Shown here piece by piece: positions 31,266-40,579 of a DNA stretch of 64,000 nucleotides (positions are counted from its first letter, which is position 1; each line of letters starts with the position of its first letter). The position numbers and the translations under genes are program-made. Below the pieces are notes generated by a model that ran no database searches, was not told the origin of the DNA, and was given only the letters and a program-made list of their open reading frames with translations. The stretch lies in the NCBI RefSeq assembly GCF_000484535.1, contig NC_022600.1:930001-994000 (forward strand), given 5' to 3'. The DNA comes from Gloeobacter kilaueensis JS1 (GTDB lineage Bacteria; Cyanobacteriota; Cyanobacteriia; Gloeobacterales; Gloeobacteraceae).

Positions 31266-32488
31266 CGCGCGAATCCTTCGAGCAGATGGCGGCGGTGATC
31301 GTCGATCGCATCGGGCAACTTTTGCGCACCTGGGTCTGCGTCGTCAACGAGCGGGCCGTCGTGATCGAAGCGAGTGCCCCCTTCAGCTCGGGCCTACCTC
31401 TGGCTTTGGGCGAGCGGCCCGACTACCTGCGCATCCCGCTGCAACTGGAACGCCACACAGGCGAGGTGATCGTCCAGTTGCCGGAGGACAACCGGGTGAT
31501 CGCTCCTCATCTGGCACGGGAGCTGGTGGAACTCATCGTCCACCAGCTGGTGATGGCGGCTTTGCTGCCGGACCGGCACGAGCTGAAGAACAAGTTCATC
31601 CACGACCTTCTGTGTGGCCCGGCCCGCGACGAGCCGACCATCCTGCGCGAGGCGCAGATTCTCGGCATGGACCTGGGTCGTCCGCGCACAGTGCTCCTCA
31701 TCGACGCCGCCAAGTACATCCTCACAGCCCAACAGCCCCGGCAGCCCGAACGGGCACAGGAGCAGATCCGGCAGCGGGCCGAGCGGGTGATCGCGAGCAT
31801 CGTGAGCTTCTTCCAACTACCGAGCGACACGATCTGCGCCTACATCGGCCAGGGGGAAGTGGCCGTGCTCAAAGCCAGCAGCAGCCAGGATCTGCTCGGC
31901 TGGACCTCCAGCTTTGAAGGCGAGCTGCCGCACACCGCCTGGGCCGATCTGGCCGCCCTCAAGCGGGCCGGTCAGGCGCTTTTGCTCAGGTTGCGCAGCG
32001 ACACTGCCACCTCGGTGAGCATCAGCGTCGGTCGCTATCACCCCCGCCTCGAAGGACTGGCCTGCTCCTACAACGATGCCCGCGCCGCCCTTTCCCTCGG
32101 GCGGCGCTTCCACGGCCACAACCGCGTCCACTGCCTCGACAGCCTGGGGATCGCTGCTTTTATCGGGATCATAGACGAGTCGATGAAGATTGACCTTGCC
32201 CGCCACCTGCTCAGCCCCCTCGACCGCGAGCCGGAATTGCTCGAAACGCTGCGAGGCTTTTTTCAGACCAACTGCTCACCCTCCGAGGCGGCCAGTTCTC
32301 TATCGATCCACCGCAACACGCTGAGCTACCGCCTCGAAAAGATTGCTTCCTTTACGGGCCTCGATCCGCGCCACTTCGACGATGCTGTTCAGATTCGCCT
32401 CGCCCTGCTGTTGCGCACCCTGCCTTCCGAAGCCACTGCCCTCAGCACCGACTACCCCCGGCGATTGGCCGACGCTTCCGCCAGTTGA
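31259..32488 (+). CDS. CdaR/PucR-family transcriptional regulator
   Basis: A 409-residue protein. The N-terminal part resembles the sugar-diacid recognition domain (V-D-R-I-G-Q-L-L then a V-V-N-E-R-A-V-V-I strand pair). A middle GGDEF-like/PucR region has V-S-I-S-V-G-R-Y-H (about 259-267). The C-terminal HTH_30 domain (about 342-395) has L-x-x-F-F-x-x-x-C-S-x-x-x-A-A-x-x-L-x-I-H-R-N-T-L-x-Y-R-L. Such regulators activate carbohydrate-utilisation genes in response to small acids. Here it is translationally coupled to two glycosyltransferases, so a role in envelope sugar control is likely. Confidence 0.87.
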   Translation: MLTRESFEQMAAVIVDRIGQLLRTWVCVVNERAVVIEASAPFSSGLPLALGERPDYLRIPLQLERHTGEVIVQLPEDNRVIAPHLARELVELIVHQLVMAALLPDRHELKNKFIHDLLCGPARDEPTILREAQILGMDLGRPRTVLLIDAAKYILTAQQPRQPERAQEQIRQRAERVIASIVSFFQLPSDTICAYIGQGEVAVLKASSSQDLLGWTSSFEGELPHTAWADLAALKRAGQALLLRLRSDTATSVSISVGRYHPRLEGLACSYNDARAALSLGRRFHGHNRVHCLDSLGIAAFIGIIDESMKIDLARHLLSPLDREPELLETLRGFFQTNCSPSEAASSLSIHRNTLSYRLEKIASFTGLDPRHFDDAVQIRLALLLRTLPSEATALSTDYPRRLADASAS

Positions 32489-32633
32489 GAACAAATTGCG
32501 AGTAGAAGACGATCCGCTGGCTGCTGCGCGCTAGCCTTAACCAACTCAGACACGCCGGTTATACAAAAGTAGGTGTCGCCTGACCTTCTGGTATCCACCG
32601 GCACCCTGTAGTTTGAACCTCTCAGGACGTTGG

Positions 32634-33497
32634 ATGGCTGAGCGCCGATCGTGGTTTTTGCGGGCGGGCCTCGGGGAGCCGGGTCAACCTGAGCCGTCCC
32701 TGCAAGATCTGGCCCTGCGCCTGCAGCCGCTCATGGGTGAACGGATGCGGTTGATTGCCGACACCGCACTGACTCCCCAGCGGCGCACCGAGGGTCTATT
32801 CAGGCTCGAGCGCGAGGCGGAACGCCTGGGCCTGCGGCGCTTTAACCAGAAACTCGAACAGCTCTGTCGAGCGTATTGCGCCCGCAAGGGAGCCAGCCGC
32901 TCGGGACGGTTCGACACCGAAGCCTTTACAGAAGACGTTCTACTGCTCACCTATGCCCGCCTGTTTCACTTCGACCCCACGAAGGCCAACTTTATGACCT
33001 GGCTGGGTTCTCATATTCTTTTACGGGTGTATACAACTATGCAGCGCTCTATCGATCCCACCTGGCAGCGTCCACAAGCCACTACCGAACGGGGCCGACA
33101 GGAGCAGTGGACGGCCAGAGCCCTTGCCTATCCCCGCTCGCTGGATGGCGTAACGCCTGTCTCGGCGTTCGAGCCGGAATCCGGCGTCGATCCTGGCGAG
33201 ACGATCGGGGCGGGTGAGGCGAGTGCAGAAGCCGAACTGCTCGAAGAGCACTGCCGCGAGCGCTTCCTGCGCGCCCTCGAACGCCTCGACGACGCGGAGA
33301 AGGCGCTGCTTACCCGCGCTTATCTCTACGGCGAGTCCCAAAAAGAGATAGCCCAATCGCTGGGCCGTACCCGTGCCCGCGTCTGCCAGCGCCTGCGGGC
33401 GATTGCGGACAAGCTCGCAGTCCTGCTCGGGGAGGACTTTGAGCCGGACTGCGGCAATACGGCTTTTTGCGCTGCGCTGCGCCAGGAGAAAGTATGA
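32634..33497 (+). CDS. Sigma-70-family RNA polymerase sigma factor
   Basis: ATG 32634 is chosen because AGGACG precedes it; a TTG at 32613 would add seven residues. The 287-residue protein has a long helical N-terminus. A region-2-like segment lies around 106-140 (F-H-F-D-P-x-K-A-N-F-x-T-W-L) and a clear region 4 helix-turn-helix around 230-270 (L-Y-G-E-S-Q-K-E-I-A-Q-S-L-G-R-T-R-A-R-V). The architecture is that of diverged group 3/ECF-like sigma factors in cyanobacteria. Four-base overlap with a membrane protein suggests a sigma/anti-sigma pair. Confidence 0.82.
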   Translation: MAERRSWFLRAGLGEPGQPEPSLQDLALRLQPLMGERMRLIADTALTPQRRTEGLFRLEREAERLGLRRFNQKLEQLCRAYCARKGASRSGRFDTEAFTEDVLLLTYARLFHFDPTKANFMTWLGSHILLRVYTTMQRSIDPTWQRPQATTERGRQEQWTARALAYPRSLDGVTPVSAFEPESGVDPGETIGAGEASAEAELLEEHCRERFLRALERLDDAEKALLTRAYLYGESQKEIAQSLGRTRARVCQRLRAIADKLAVLLGEDFEPDCGNTAFCAALRQEKV

Positions 33498-34393
33498 AAC
33501 CCAGAAGCTTTGCTGACTCTCTGCGCGAGGCGTTGCCGGAACTGATTCGCCGTTCCGGCTGGCAGGGGCTGCCGGACGCCTTGCCACCTGGGGAGCAGGC
33601 CAACGCCGAGGAGCAGGCACTGTGGCAGCAACTGGCGGCGGAAGTGGACGCACCGAGGCGATCGTGGATACAACGATTCGGCGCGCTGCGGCTGGCTTCA
33701 CTGGCGACGGGAGTGGTGGCTGCCAGTTGGGTACTGCTGGTCGTAATCCCCAAAATGCCCTTTGTTGCGGACAAGCCAGTGCCTCCGGAGCCTGAGGCGA
33801 CGCGCCCACTCAAAAGCCCCGCAAGACATTCTGTTTCTTCTTCCGGCGGTACCCGTTCTCTGCCGATAGACCCGGACCGGACGGCAGGCAGTTTTAAGCC
33901 AGAGACGCGGCAGGCAGCGCGCTTAGAGCAGCCTAAAAAAAGCGATCTCTCCAGCAATGCAGGCAACAGGTATTCTTCTCTCCCCCCGCGAGCGGCAAAA
34001 AGCAAGACAGCTTCTGCGCCGACGACGGGCGGGCTTGCTGACCAGATGCGCAGCCTCGAAGATGCTCCGATCACCTCTGACGCTTCCTCAAGCGCGCAGG
34101 GCCTGTGCCAGGCATTGACCGCCCAGGCTCCGGTGCCCACCAATCTGGAGGGTTTTGCCCTGGTCGAGGTGGTCCTTGCTCCCGGTGAGGCCGCCGACGG
34201 TTCGACCAGGACGCTCATCTCCGGCGGCGAGCAGATAGACCAGTTCATCGAGCAGGCGCTGGCGAAACTGGCAACGGAGGGGCGGGCGGGCAGTGGCGGG
34301 CGCTACAGGGTGACGCTGGAGACCGCGCCGCGCCGCTGGAGCTGTAAGGAAGTGAGCGATGATGCTCCCGGAGCCGGGGCAGGGGGAGCTTAA
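33494..34393 (+). CDS. Membrane-anchored presumed anti-sigma factor
   Basis: The ATG overlaps the sigma stop (ATGA). The 299-residue protein has a cytoplasmic N-terminal region of about 65 residues, one membrane helix (about 72-95, L-A-S-L-A-T-G-V-V-A-A-S-W-V-L-L) and a long Ser/Pro/Lys-rich, probably disordered extracytoplasmic linker. A small folded C-terminal domain (about 205-290) follows. The topology and overlap are those of transmembrane anti-sigma factors; no zinc-binding H-x-x-x-C-x-x-C motif is seen, so it is not a ZAS-type. The function is inferred from context. Confidence 0.6.
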   Translation: MKPRSFADSLREALPELIRRSGWQGLPDALPPGEQANAEEQALWQQLAAEVDAPRRSWIQRFGALRLASLATGVVAASWVLLVVIPKMPFVADKPVPPEPEATRPLKSPARHSVSSSGGTRSLPIDPDRTAGSFKPETRQAARLEQPKKSDLSSNAGNRYSSLPPRAAKSKTASAPTTGGLADQMRSLEDAPITSDASSSAQGLCQALTAQAPVPTNLEGFALVEVVLAPGEAADGSTRTLISGGEQIDQFIEQALAKLATEGRAGSGGRYRVTLETAPRRWSCKEVSDDAPGAGAGGA

Positions 34394-34477
34394 AGCGCGG
34401 CGAGGAGGGTGGCCGGGAATAAAAATAGATGCGTAGTACGCTCAGAGTGCATATCCTCCAGCCACTGGATCTAAAAG

Positions 34478-37462
34478 ATGCTCAGATTGACCGGGACGAT
34501 GGGCTCCTTCCTTGTTTCAGGCTGCAAGGTCCGCCACTGGGTCTGTGTCCTCTCTCTCGTGACGAGCCTGGGCCTCTTCTTGTCACAGGCGGCCCTGGCG
34601 CAACCCGCATCAGCCCCAGGAGCAACAGAAGCACCGGCGGGAGAACTGGCAGAGGCAGAGCAACTGTATCAGCAGAGCCTGAAGCTGCGCGAAGCGGGCA
34701 AGTACGCCGAAGCTCAACCTCTGGCCGAGCGCGCTCTGGCGATTCAGCAAAAAATTTTGGGACCAGAACACCTCCAGGTCGCTCGGAGCCTTGGCGGTCT
34801 GGCCAACCTGTACAGGGACCAGGGTGATTACGCCACAGCGAAAACTCTGGCCCAGCGCGCTCTGACGATCCGTGAAAACGTTCTCGGAACCGATCACCCG
34901 GACGTGGCCACCAGCCTCAGCAGCCTGTCTATCCTGTACTGGAAGCAGGGAGAATACGCTACTGCCGAGTCCCTCCAAAAGCGCGCTCTGGCGATTCGCG
35001 AAAAGGTACTCGGACCAGAAAATCTGGAGGTGGCCAATAGCCTCAACGTCCTGGCCGTCCTGTACTGGCAGCAAGGCGAATTCTCCACTGCCGAGTCGCT
35101 GCAAAAGCGCACCCTGGCGATCCGGGAAAAAGTCCTGGGGCCGGAGGACACCCAGGTAGCCTACAGCCTCGATAATCTGGCCATCCTCTATCACAGCCGG
35201 GGCGACTATGGGATCGCCGAACCCCTTCAAAAGCGTGCCCTGGCCATCCTGGAAAAAAACCTCGGGCCGGAGCATCCGGAAGTTGCCAGAAGCCTTCACA
35301 ACCTGGGGGATCTCTACGCCTTGCTGGACGATTATGCCAGAGCCGAATCGCTGTACAGGCAGGCTTTAGCGGTTCGAGAAAAAGTTTTGGGGCCGGAGCA
35401 TCCGGATGTCGCCAGAACCCTTCACGCCCTGGGAGAGGTATACGCGCAACAGGGCAATTACACCGAAGCCGAACTTTTCTACCGGCGCGCCCTGGCCATC
35501 CAGCAAAAAGCACTGAGGCCAGGGCATCCGGAGGCGGGTTACAGCCTTCAACACCTGGGCAACCTGTATTGGGAACAAGGCAAGTACAGTGCCGCCGAAG
35601 CGCTCTACCAGCAGGCGCTGGCGATTCAGCAAACCGCTTTCGGCCCAGAACATCCCAACGTCGCCGATGCTCTCTACGACCTGACGACCCTGCGCCTCGG
35701 ACAGGGCCGGGTAACGGACGCCCGCCAGAACCTCAGTCGGACCCTTCAAATTCAGGAGTACAACTTTTCTTTAAATCTCGCCTCCGGCTCGGAGGAGCGC
35801 AACCGCGCCTACCTCGCCTCCCGCAAGGAGGCGGTCGATCTGGCCACCTCGCTGCATCTGCGGTGGGCACCGGACGATCCTCAAGCTGCCCGCCTTGCCC
35901 TCTCCGCTGCCCTCGCCCGCAAGGGTCGGGTACTCGAAGAGGCGTCTGCGACACTTGTCCGCCTGCGCCGCCACCTCGGTGTTCCCGGCCAAAAGCAATT
36001 GCAACAGCTGGCCGACGCCCGTTCGCAACTGGCTTCCCTGGTCTTCCGGGAGCCGGATGCCTCACCGGTCGAGCAGTACCAGAGCCGAATCGCCGAATTG
36101 CGCGATCTCACCCGCCAGTTGGAGGACTCCCTCGCCCAGATGGGGGCAGAAGCCGGTGCCCACCTGCGCGATCTCACCCGGCCCGTCACCCTCGAAGCGA
36201 TTCAACGGGCGCTGCCCAGGGATGCGGCGCTGGTCGAATTTGTGCTCTATCGGCCCTTCGAGCTGAAAGCCGCCAGACCCTCAGAGCACTTCGGTCCACC
36301 CCGCTACGCCGCCTACTTGCTGCAACCATCCGGCCCACCGATCGGGGTAGACCTCGGGAAAGCTGAACAGATAGACGCGCTGGTTTCCTCCTGGCGGGCC
36401 TGGCTCCTTGATCCTGCTTCTCCTGCCGATGGCCCCGTAGGCAAGATTGCCCGCGTTCTGCACGAAAAGCTCTTTGGAGCGCTGGCAGGCAGATTAAAAG
36501 CGAAGCATCTGCTGATTGCACCGGATGGCCAGCTCAACACGGTGCCTTTTGCCGCCCTGGTGGCCAGGGACGGGCGCTATCTGCTGGAGCGGCACACCCT
36601 CACCTACCTCGTCTCGGGGCGGGAGTTGCTCCGGCTAAAACAAGCGGCTCCCATGCCCCAGACCGCCCCGCTGGTGGTGGGTGGGCCAGACTTTGGCCGT
36701 GCCCAGGCAGGCAATGAGCTTGCTACCCGCTCCCCCAAATTGGAGGCTGGATACGCCGAGACACCAACACCCCTCACAGACAACCCCCGCTCCTTAGATC
36801 TGGCGGGCTTTGCTGTGCGTCCGCTTCCCGGTGCGATTGTCGAAGCGCAGGCAGTCACCCGATTGCTGGGAACCGCCCGGCTGCTGACCGGCCCCGAGGC
36901 AACCGAGAACGCCCTGAAGGCGGCCCGCTCCCCGGCGGTGCTGCACCTGGCCACCCACGGCTTTTTTCTCCGGGACAAGGATGCTCTTAAAGCAGAAGCC
37001 GGCGCGCAGGAGCCGCTTTTGCGCTCGGGGGTGGCACTCGCCGGCTTTAACGCCCGCTCCTCGGGCCGCGAAGATGGCGTGCTCACGGCGTTAGAAGTGC
37101 AGGGGCTGGAGCTGGAAGGCACGCGGCTGGTGGTCCTCTCCGCCTGTGACACCGGCTCAGGACCGGTCCTGGTGGGCGAGGGACTCCAGGGGCTCAGGCG
37201 TTCGCTGGCTCTAGCAGGCACCCGCAGTCAGGTGCTGGCGCTGTGGCAGGTGGGGGACCGGACGACGGCGAGGCTGATGGAGCAATTTTATCGGGGACTG
37301 GCGGCGGGGGCTGGCCGTTCGGAGGCGCTGCGGCGCTCACAGCTGGAATTGCTGAGGACAACCGGGCGCACCCATCCGTACTGGTGGGCTTCCTTTGCCC
37401 TTTCAGGCGACTGGCGACCGGTTAGTTTTGTCTATCGCTCGCCACCCCAGTCTGAACCCTGA
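34478..37462 (+). CDS. Secreted TPR-CHAT caspase-like protease
   Basis: A 994-residue protein; an ATG at 34499 is an alternative start. A signal peptide spans about residues 20-42 (V-C-V-L-S-L-V-T core, cleavage after A-L-A). About nine kinesin-light-chain-type TPR repeats follow to about residue 420, with the 42-residue A-L-A-I-x-x-K-x-L-G-P-E-H-P pattern. A helical linker precedes the C-terminal CHAT domain (about 590-990). The catalytic pair is present: His827 in L-A-T-H-G-F and Cys890 in S-A-C-D-T-G. It lies 84 bases after the sigma/anti-sigma pair. Substrate unknown. Confidence 0.9.
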   Translation: MLRLTGTMGSFLVSGCKVRHWVCVLSLVTSLGLFLSQAALAQPASAPGATEAPAGELAEAEQLYQQSLKLREAGKYAEAQPLAERALAIQQKILGPEHLQVARSLGGLANLYRDQGDYATAKTLAQRALTIRENVLGTDHPDVATSLSSLSILYWKQGEYATAESLQKRALAIREKVLGPENLEVANSLNVLAVLYWQQGEFSTAESLQKRTLAIREKVLGPEDTQVAYSLDNLAILYHSRGDYGIAEPLQKRALAILEKNLGPEHPEVARSLHNLGDLYALLDDYARAESLYRQALAVREKVLGPEHPDVARTLHALGEVYAQQGNYTEAELFYRRALAIQQKALRPGHPEAGYSLQHLGNLYWEQGKYSAAEALYQQALAIQQTAFGPEHPNVADALYDLTTLRLGQGRVTDARQNLSRTLQIQEYNFSLNLASGSEERNRAYLASRKEAVDLATSLHLRWAPDDPQAARLALSAALARKGRVLEEASATLVRLRRHLGVPGQKQLQQLADARSQLASLVFREPDASPVEQYQSRIAELRDLTRQLEDSLAQMGAEAGAHLRDLTRPVTLEAIQRALPRDAALVEFVLYRPFELKAARPSEHFGPPRYAAYLLQPSGPPIGVDLGKAEQIDALVSSWRAWLLDPASPADGPVGKIARVLHEKLFGALAGRLKAKHLLIAPDGQLNTVPFAALVARDGRYLLERHTLTYLVSGRELLRLKQAAPMPQTAPLVVGGPDFGRAQAGNELATRSPKLEAGYAETPTPLTDNPRSLDLAGFAVRPLPGAIVEAQAVTRLLGTARLLTGPEATENALKAARSPAVLHLATHGFFLRDKDALKAEAGAQEPLLRSGVALAGFNARSSGREDGVLTALEVQGLELEGTRLVVLSACDTGSGPVLVGEGLQGLRRSLALAGTRSQVLALWQVGDRTTARLMEQFYRGLAAGAGRSEALRRSQLELLRTTGRTHPYWWASFALSGDWRPVSFVYRSPPQSEP

Positions 37463-37565
37463 CTGCTCATCCTCATCTAAATCAGCAGGCACTGTCTGCT
37501 AATTCCGTCCGAGTCCATGGGTGCAATGCCTGTCATAGTTTCCAGGGGAACCAGTTTACTGCTAC

Positions 37566-39443
37566 TCAACTGTCCCGCTCGGCGAGAGCCAGCCAGCGCT
37601 CGGTGGCGGTGTCGAGGGTGTGGGTAAGTTCACCCATCTGGACAGCGATCGCCCTGGCGCGGTTGAAATCACCGGCAGCCTGCTGCAGGCTCTGTTCGAG
37701 GGCAGTGCGCTCCGCCTCCAGTTGGGCAATTTGATTTTCGAGATTCACCAGTTCGCGCTTTTCTTTAGAAGAAAGCTTGCCGGTAGCCGGAGCCGGTGCA
37801 GTCGGGGCGGGCGCTTTTGCTGTTGCACGAACAGGTATCTGGCGGGTCTGCTCCAGTGCCCGGCGGCGATCGAGGTAGACGCTGTAGTTGCCGGGGTACT
37901 GGCGGATCTGGCCGTCCGGCTCAAGGGCAAAGATCGTGTCTACGACCCGGTCAAGAAAGTAGCGGTCGTGGGAGACAGCGATCACACAGCCGCCAAAGTC
38001 TTCGAGATAGTCTTCGAGCACCGAGAGCGTCTGCACGTCGAGGTCGTTGGTCGGCTCATCGAGGATGAGCACGTTGGGGGCGGCCATCAGTTCGCGCAAC
38101 AAAAAAAGCCGCCGCTTCTCGCCGCCTGAGAGCCGAGAAAGGGGTACGTACTGCTGATTTGGAGAAAACAAGAAGCGCTCGAGCATCTGGGAGGCGCTGA
38201 TCGTCGAGCCGTCGGCAAGTTTGATCACCTCGGCCACCGCTTTGATGTAGTCGATTGCCCGCTGGTTGTCGTTCATCGCCGCAAGCAGCGCCTCCGAGTG
38301 CTGGTCGAAGTAGGCGATCTGAACGGTGGAGCCAATTTCGACGCTGCCGGAATCGGCGGTCTGGCGACCGGCGATGATGTCCATGAGCGTCGATTTACCG
38401 GCTCCGTTGCCGCCAATTACTCCGACGCGCTCTTCAGGGGTGAACTTGTAGCTGAAGTTCTTGAAGAGGATCCGGCCAGCGTGGGCTTTGGAGATATTCT
38501 CCAGCTCAATCACTTTTTTGCCGAGGCGGCGGCCCGCAGCAGCGATCTCGACTTTGCCCGCCACCTGCTTGAACTGCTGGTTCTGGAGGGCGAGGACGCG
38601 CTCGATGCGCGCCTTCTGCTTGGTGGAGCGCGCCTTTGGACCCCGCCTCAGCCACTCCAGTTCGCGGCGCAAGACTCCCCGGTGCTTGCGCTGGCTGCTC
38701 GCCGCCGATTCTTCGGCGAGCGCTTTTTTTTCGAGATAGTAGCTGTAGTTGCCCGTATAGCTAAAAAGTTCGCCCCGATCGAGTTCGAGGATGCGCTGTG
38801 TCACCTGATCGAGGAAGTAGCGGTCGTGGGTGACGAGCAGCAGGGCTCCTCGAAAGCGGACCAGATACTCCTGCAGCCACTGCACCGCATCGGCGTCGAG
38901 GTGGTTGGTCGGCTCGTCGAGCAACAGAACGTCCGGTTCGCTCAAAAGCGCGCTGGCGAGGGCGATGCGCTTGCGGTAGCCGCCCGAGAGCGTCCCGATT
39001 CTGGCCTCCGGATCGGCGATTCCGAGTTTGTCGAGGACGATTTTGGCTCGGGTCTCCAGCTCCCACGCACCGGTAGATTCCATCCGCCGGGTGAGATCCG
39101 CGAGCGCTGTGCTGTTATCGGCCCTGGCCACAAGTTGTTCGTAGGCGCGCACCAGTTGGCCCCGCTCGCCGCTGTCGGCAAAGACCTGCTCGATTGCCGT
39201 GTGCTCCGGATCCAGCTCCGGTTGCTGGGGCAGATAGACGATCCGCGCACCGTGGTTGATCGCGATCCGGCCTGAATCTGCTGTTTCGATCCCGGCGATC
39301 AATTTGAGCAGGGTCGATTTGCCCGAGCCGTTGGTGCCGATGAGCCCGACGCGCTCGCCGGCTTCGAGGCTGAAACTTGCCTCCTGGACAATCAGCTTCA
39401 GACCCAGGCTCTTATGGACCGACTGCAGCGAGATCAGGCTCAT
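37566..39443 (-). CDS. ABC-F ATPase, Uup-type
   Basis: The true start is ATG 39443; the frame extends upstream without support. The 625-residue protein has no membrane domain and two ABC domains, each with Walker A (G-T-N-G-S-G-K-S and G-G-N-G-A-G-K-S), signature (L-S-G-G-Y-R-K-R and L-S-G-G-E-K-R-R) and Walker B (L-L-L-D-E-P-T-N and L-I-L-D-E-P-T-N). An ABC-F linker of charged residues joins them. A C-terminal coiled coil (about 555-625) marks the Uup group. ABC-F proteins act on ribosomes; Uup is also linked to DNA transactions. Confidence 0.93.
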   Translation of the reverse strand: MSLISLQSVHKSLGLKLIVQEASFSLEAGERVGLIGTNGSGKSTLLKLIAGIETADSGRIAINHGARIVYLPQQPELDPEHTAIEQVFADSGERGQLVRAYEQLVARADNSTALADLTRRMESTGAWELETRAKIVLDKLGIADPEARIGTLSGGYRKRIALASALLSEPDVLLLDEPTNHLDADAVQWLQEYLVRFRGALLLVTHDRYFLDQVTQRILELDRGELFSYTGNYSYYLEKKALAEESAASSQRKHRGVLRRELEWLRRGPKARSTKQKARIERVLALQNQQFKQVAGKVEIAAAGRRLGKKVIELENISKAHAGRILFKNFSYKFTPEERVGVIGGNGAGKSTLMDIIAGRQTADSGSVEIGSTVQIAYFDQHSEALLAAMNDNQRAIDYIKAVAEVIKLADGSTISASQMLERFLFSPNQQYVPLSRLSGGEKRRLFLLRELMAAPNVLILDEPTNDLDVQTLSVLEDYLEDFGGCVIAVSHDRYFLDRVVDTIFALEPDGQIRQYPGNYSVYLDRRRALEQTRQIPVRATAKAPAPTAPAPATGKLSSKEKRELVNLENQIAQLEAERTALEQSLQQAAGDFNRARAIAVQMGELTHTLDTATERWLALAERDS

Positions 39444-39628
39444 AGACCCCCAGCGCATTGCTCCCTGTCCATCGTAGCGGCGGGCAGTGGAGTACCTGAG
39501 CGATTGTGCAAATGCCCAAGGGCGTCCGCCTGTCCACCTCAAGATGCTGGGCGGTTGCCCGATGTATTGGCCGGGCGAATTGCCGAAGATGATCCCAGAG
39601 GCGCAAGTCCTCCATCGAGGTCGATCCG

Positions 39629-40579
39629 ATGCGCATTCTCACCTGGCACGTCCACGGCAGCTATCTTTATAACCTGGCGCACGTGCCCTGCCAGTGGCTG
39701 CTGCCCGTCCGTCCGGGCCGCCCGGAAGGATACGGTGGCCGGGCCAGTCGAGAAGATTGGCCCGGTCAGCTCATCGAGATCGATGCCAAAGAAGTGCGCC
39801 ACACCCGCTTCGACGGCATTCTCTTTCAGTCGCGCCGCAACTGGGAGGTGGACCAGTACGAACTGTTGAGCGCAGCGCAGCGGCGTCTGCCGCGCTTTTA
39901 CCTCGAACACGATCCGCCCAGGGAGCACCCGACCGATACGCGCCATCCCGTCGATGATCCGGGGGTCGTGCTGGTCCATGTCACCCCGTTTAACGCCCTG
40001 ATGTGGGACAGCGGGCGCACCCCGACCCGGATCATCGATCACGGCGTCGCCGTGCCGCCGGAGAGTGTTTATAGCGGTGAACTGGAGCGGGGGCTGGTGG
40101 TGCTCAACGGCCTGGCCCACCGGGGCCGCCGGTTGGGGGCAGACATCTTCGAGCGGGTGCGCCGGGTCGTCCCCCTGGATCTGGTTGGCATGGGTTCAGA
40201 GGAACTGGGCGGTCTGGGGGAGATCGACCACCGCGCCCTGGCGGCCTTTGCCTGCCGCTACCGCTTTTTCTTTCACCCGGTCCGCTACACCAGCCTCGGC
40301 CTGGCGGTGATCGAGGCGATGCTGCTCGCTCTGCCGGTGGTCGCCCTTGCCACCACCGAACTGGTGACAGCGATCGAAAACGGACGGACGGGCTACCTCG
40401 ATACTGACATCGACCGGCTGATCGTCGCGATGCGCCGTCTTCTAGCCGATCCTGAGGAGGCCCGGCGCGTCGGTGCCGCTGGACGCGAGGCTGCCCTGGC
40501 GCGCTTTGGGATCGAGCGCTTTGTGGCCGACTGGCAGCACCTTCTGGCTCCAACCCCACTCAGCGGGCAACGAAAATGA
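39629..40579 (+). CDS. Glycosyltransferase, GT-B fold
   Basis: A 316-residue protein. The C-terminal half has the GT4/GT1 nucleotide-sugar binding pattern: H-P-V-R-Y-T-S-L-G-L-A-V-I-E-A-M (about 212-227), where the E is the conserved donor-binding Glu, then L-P-V-V-A-L and an E-N-G-R-T-G-Y-L segment. The N-terminal half is short compared with typical GT4 enzymes. It is first in the heptose operon and overlaps the GT4-GmhA fusion by four bases. Donor and acceptor are unknown. Confidence 0.82.
   Translation: MRILTWHVHGSYLYNLAHVPCQWLLPVRPGRPEGYGGRASREDWPGQLIEIDAKEVRHTRFDGILFQSRRNWEVDQYELLSAAQRRLPRFYLEHDPPREHPTDTRHPVDDPGVVLVHVTPFNALMWDSGRTPTRIIDHGVAVPPESVYSGELERGLVVLNGLAHRGRRLGADIFERVRRVVPLDLVGMGSEELGGLGEIDHRALAAFACRYRFFFHPVRYTSLGLAVIEAMLLALPVVALATTELVTAIENGRTGYLDTDIDRLIVAMRRLLADPEEARRVGAAGREAALARFGIERFVADWQHLLAPTPLSGQRK

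Noticed and set aside
33310-34248. 312-residue minus-strand frame
   Set aside because: It is opposite the sigma/anti-sigma pair and is Ser/Ala/Pro-rich without recognisable domains.
38298-39275. 325-residue plus-strand frame
   Set aside because: It is antisense to the ABC-F gene, whose Walker and signature motifs are certain; the frame's composition is biased and has no domain.
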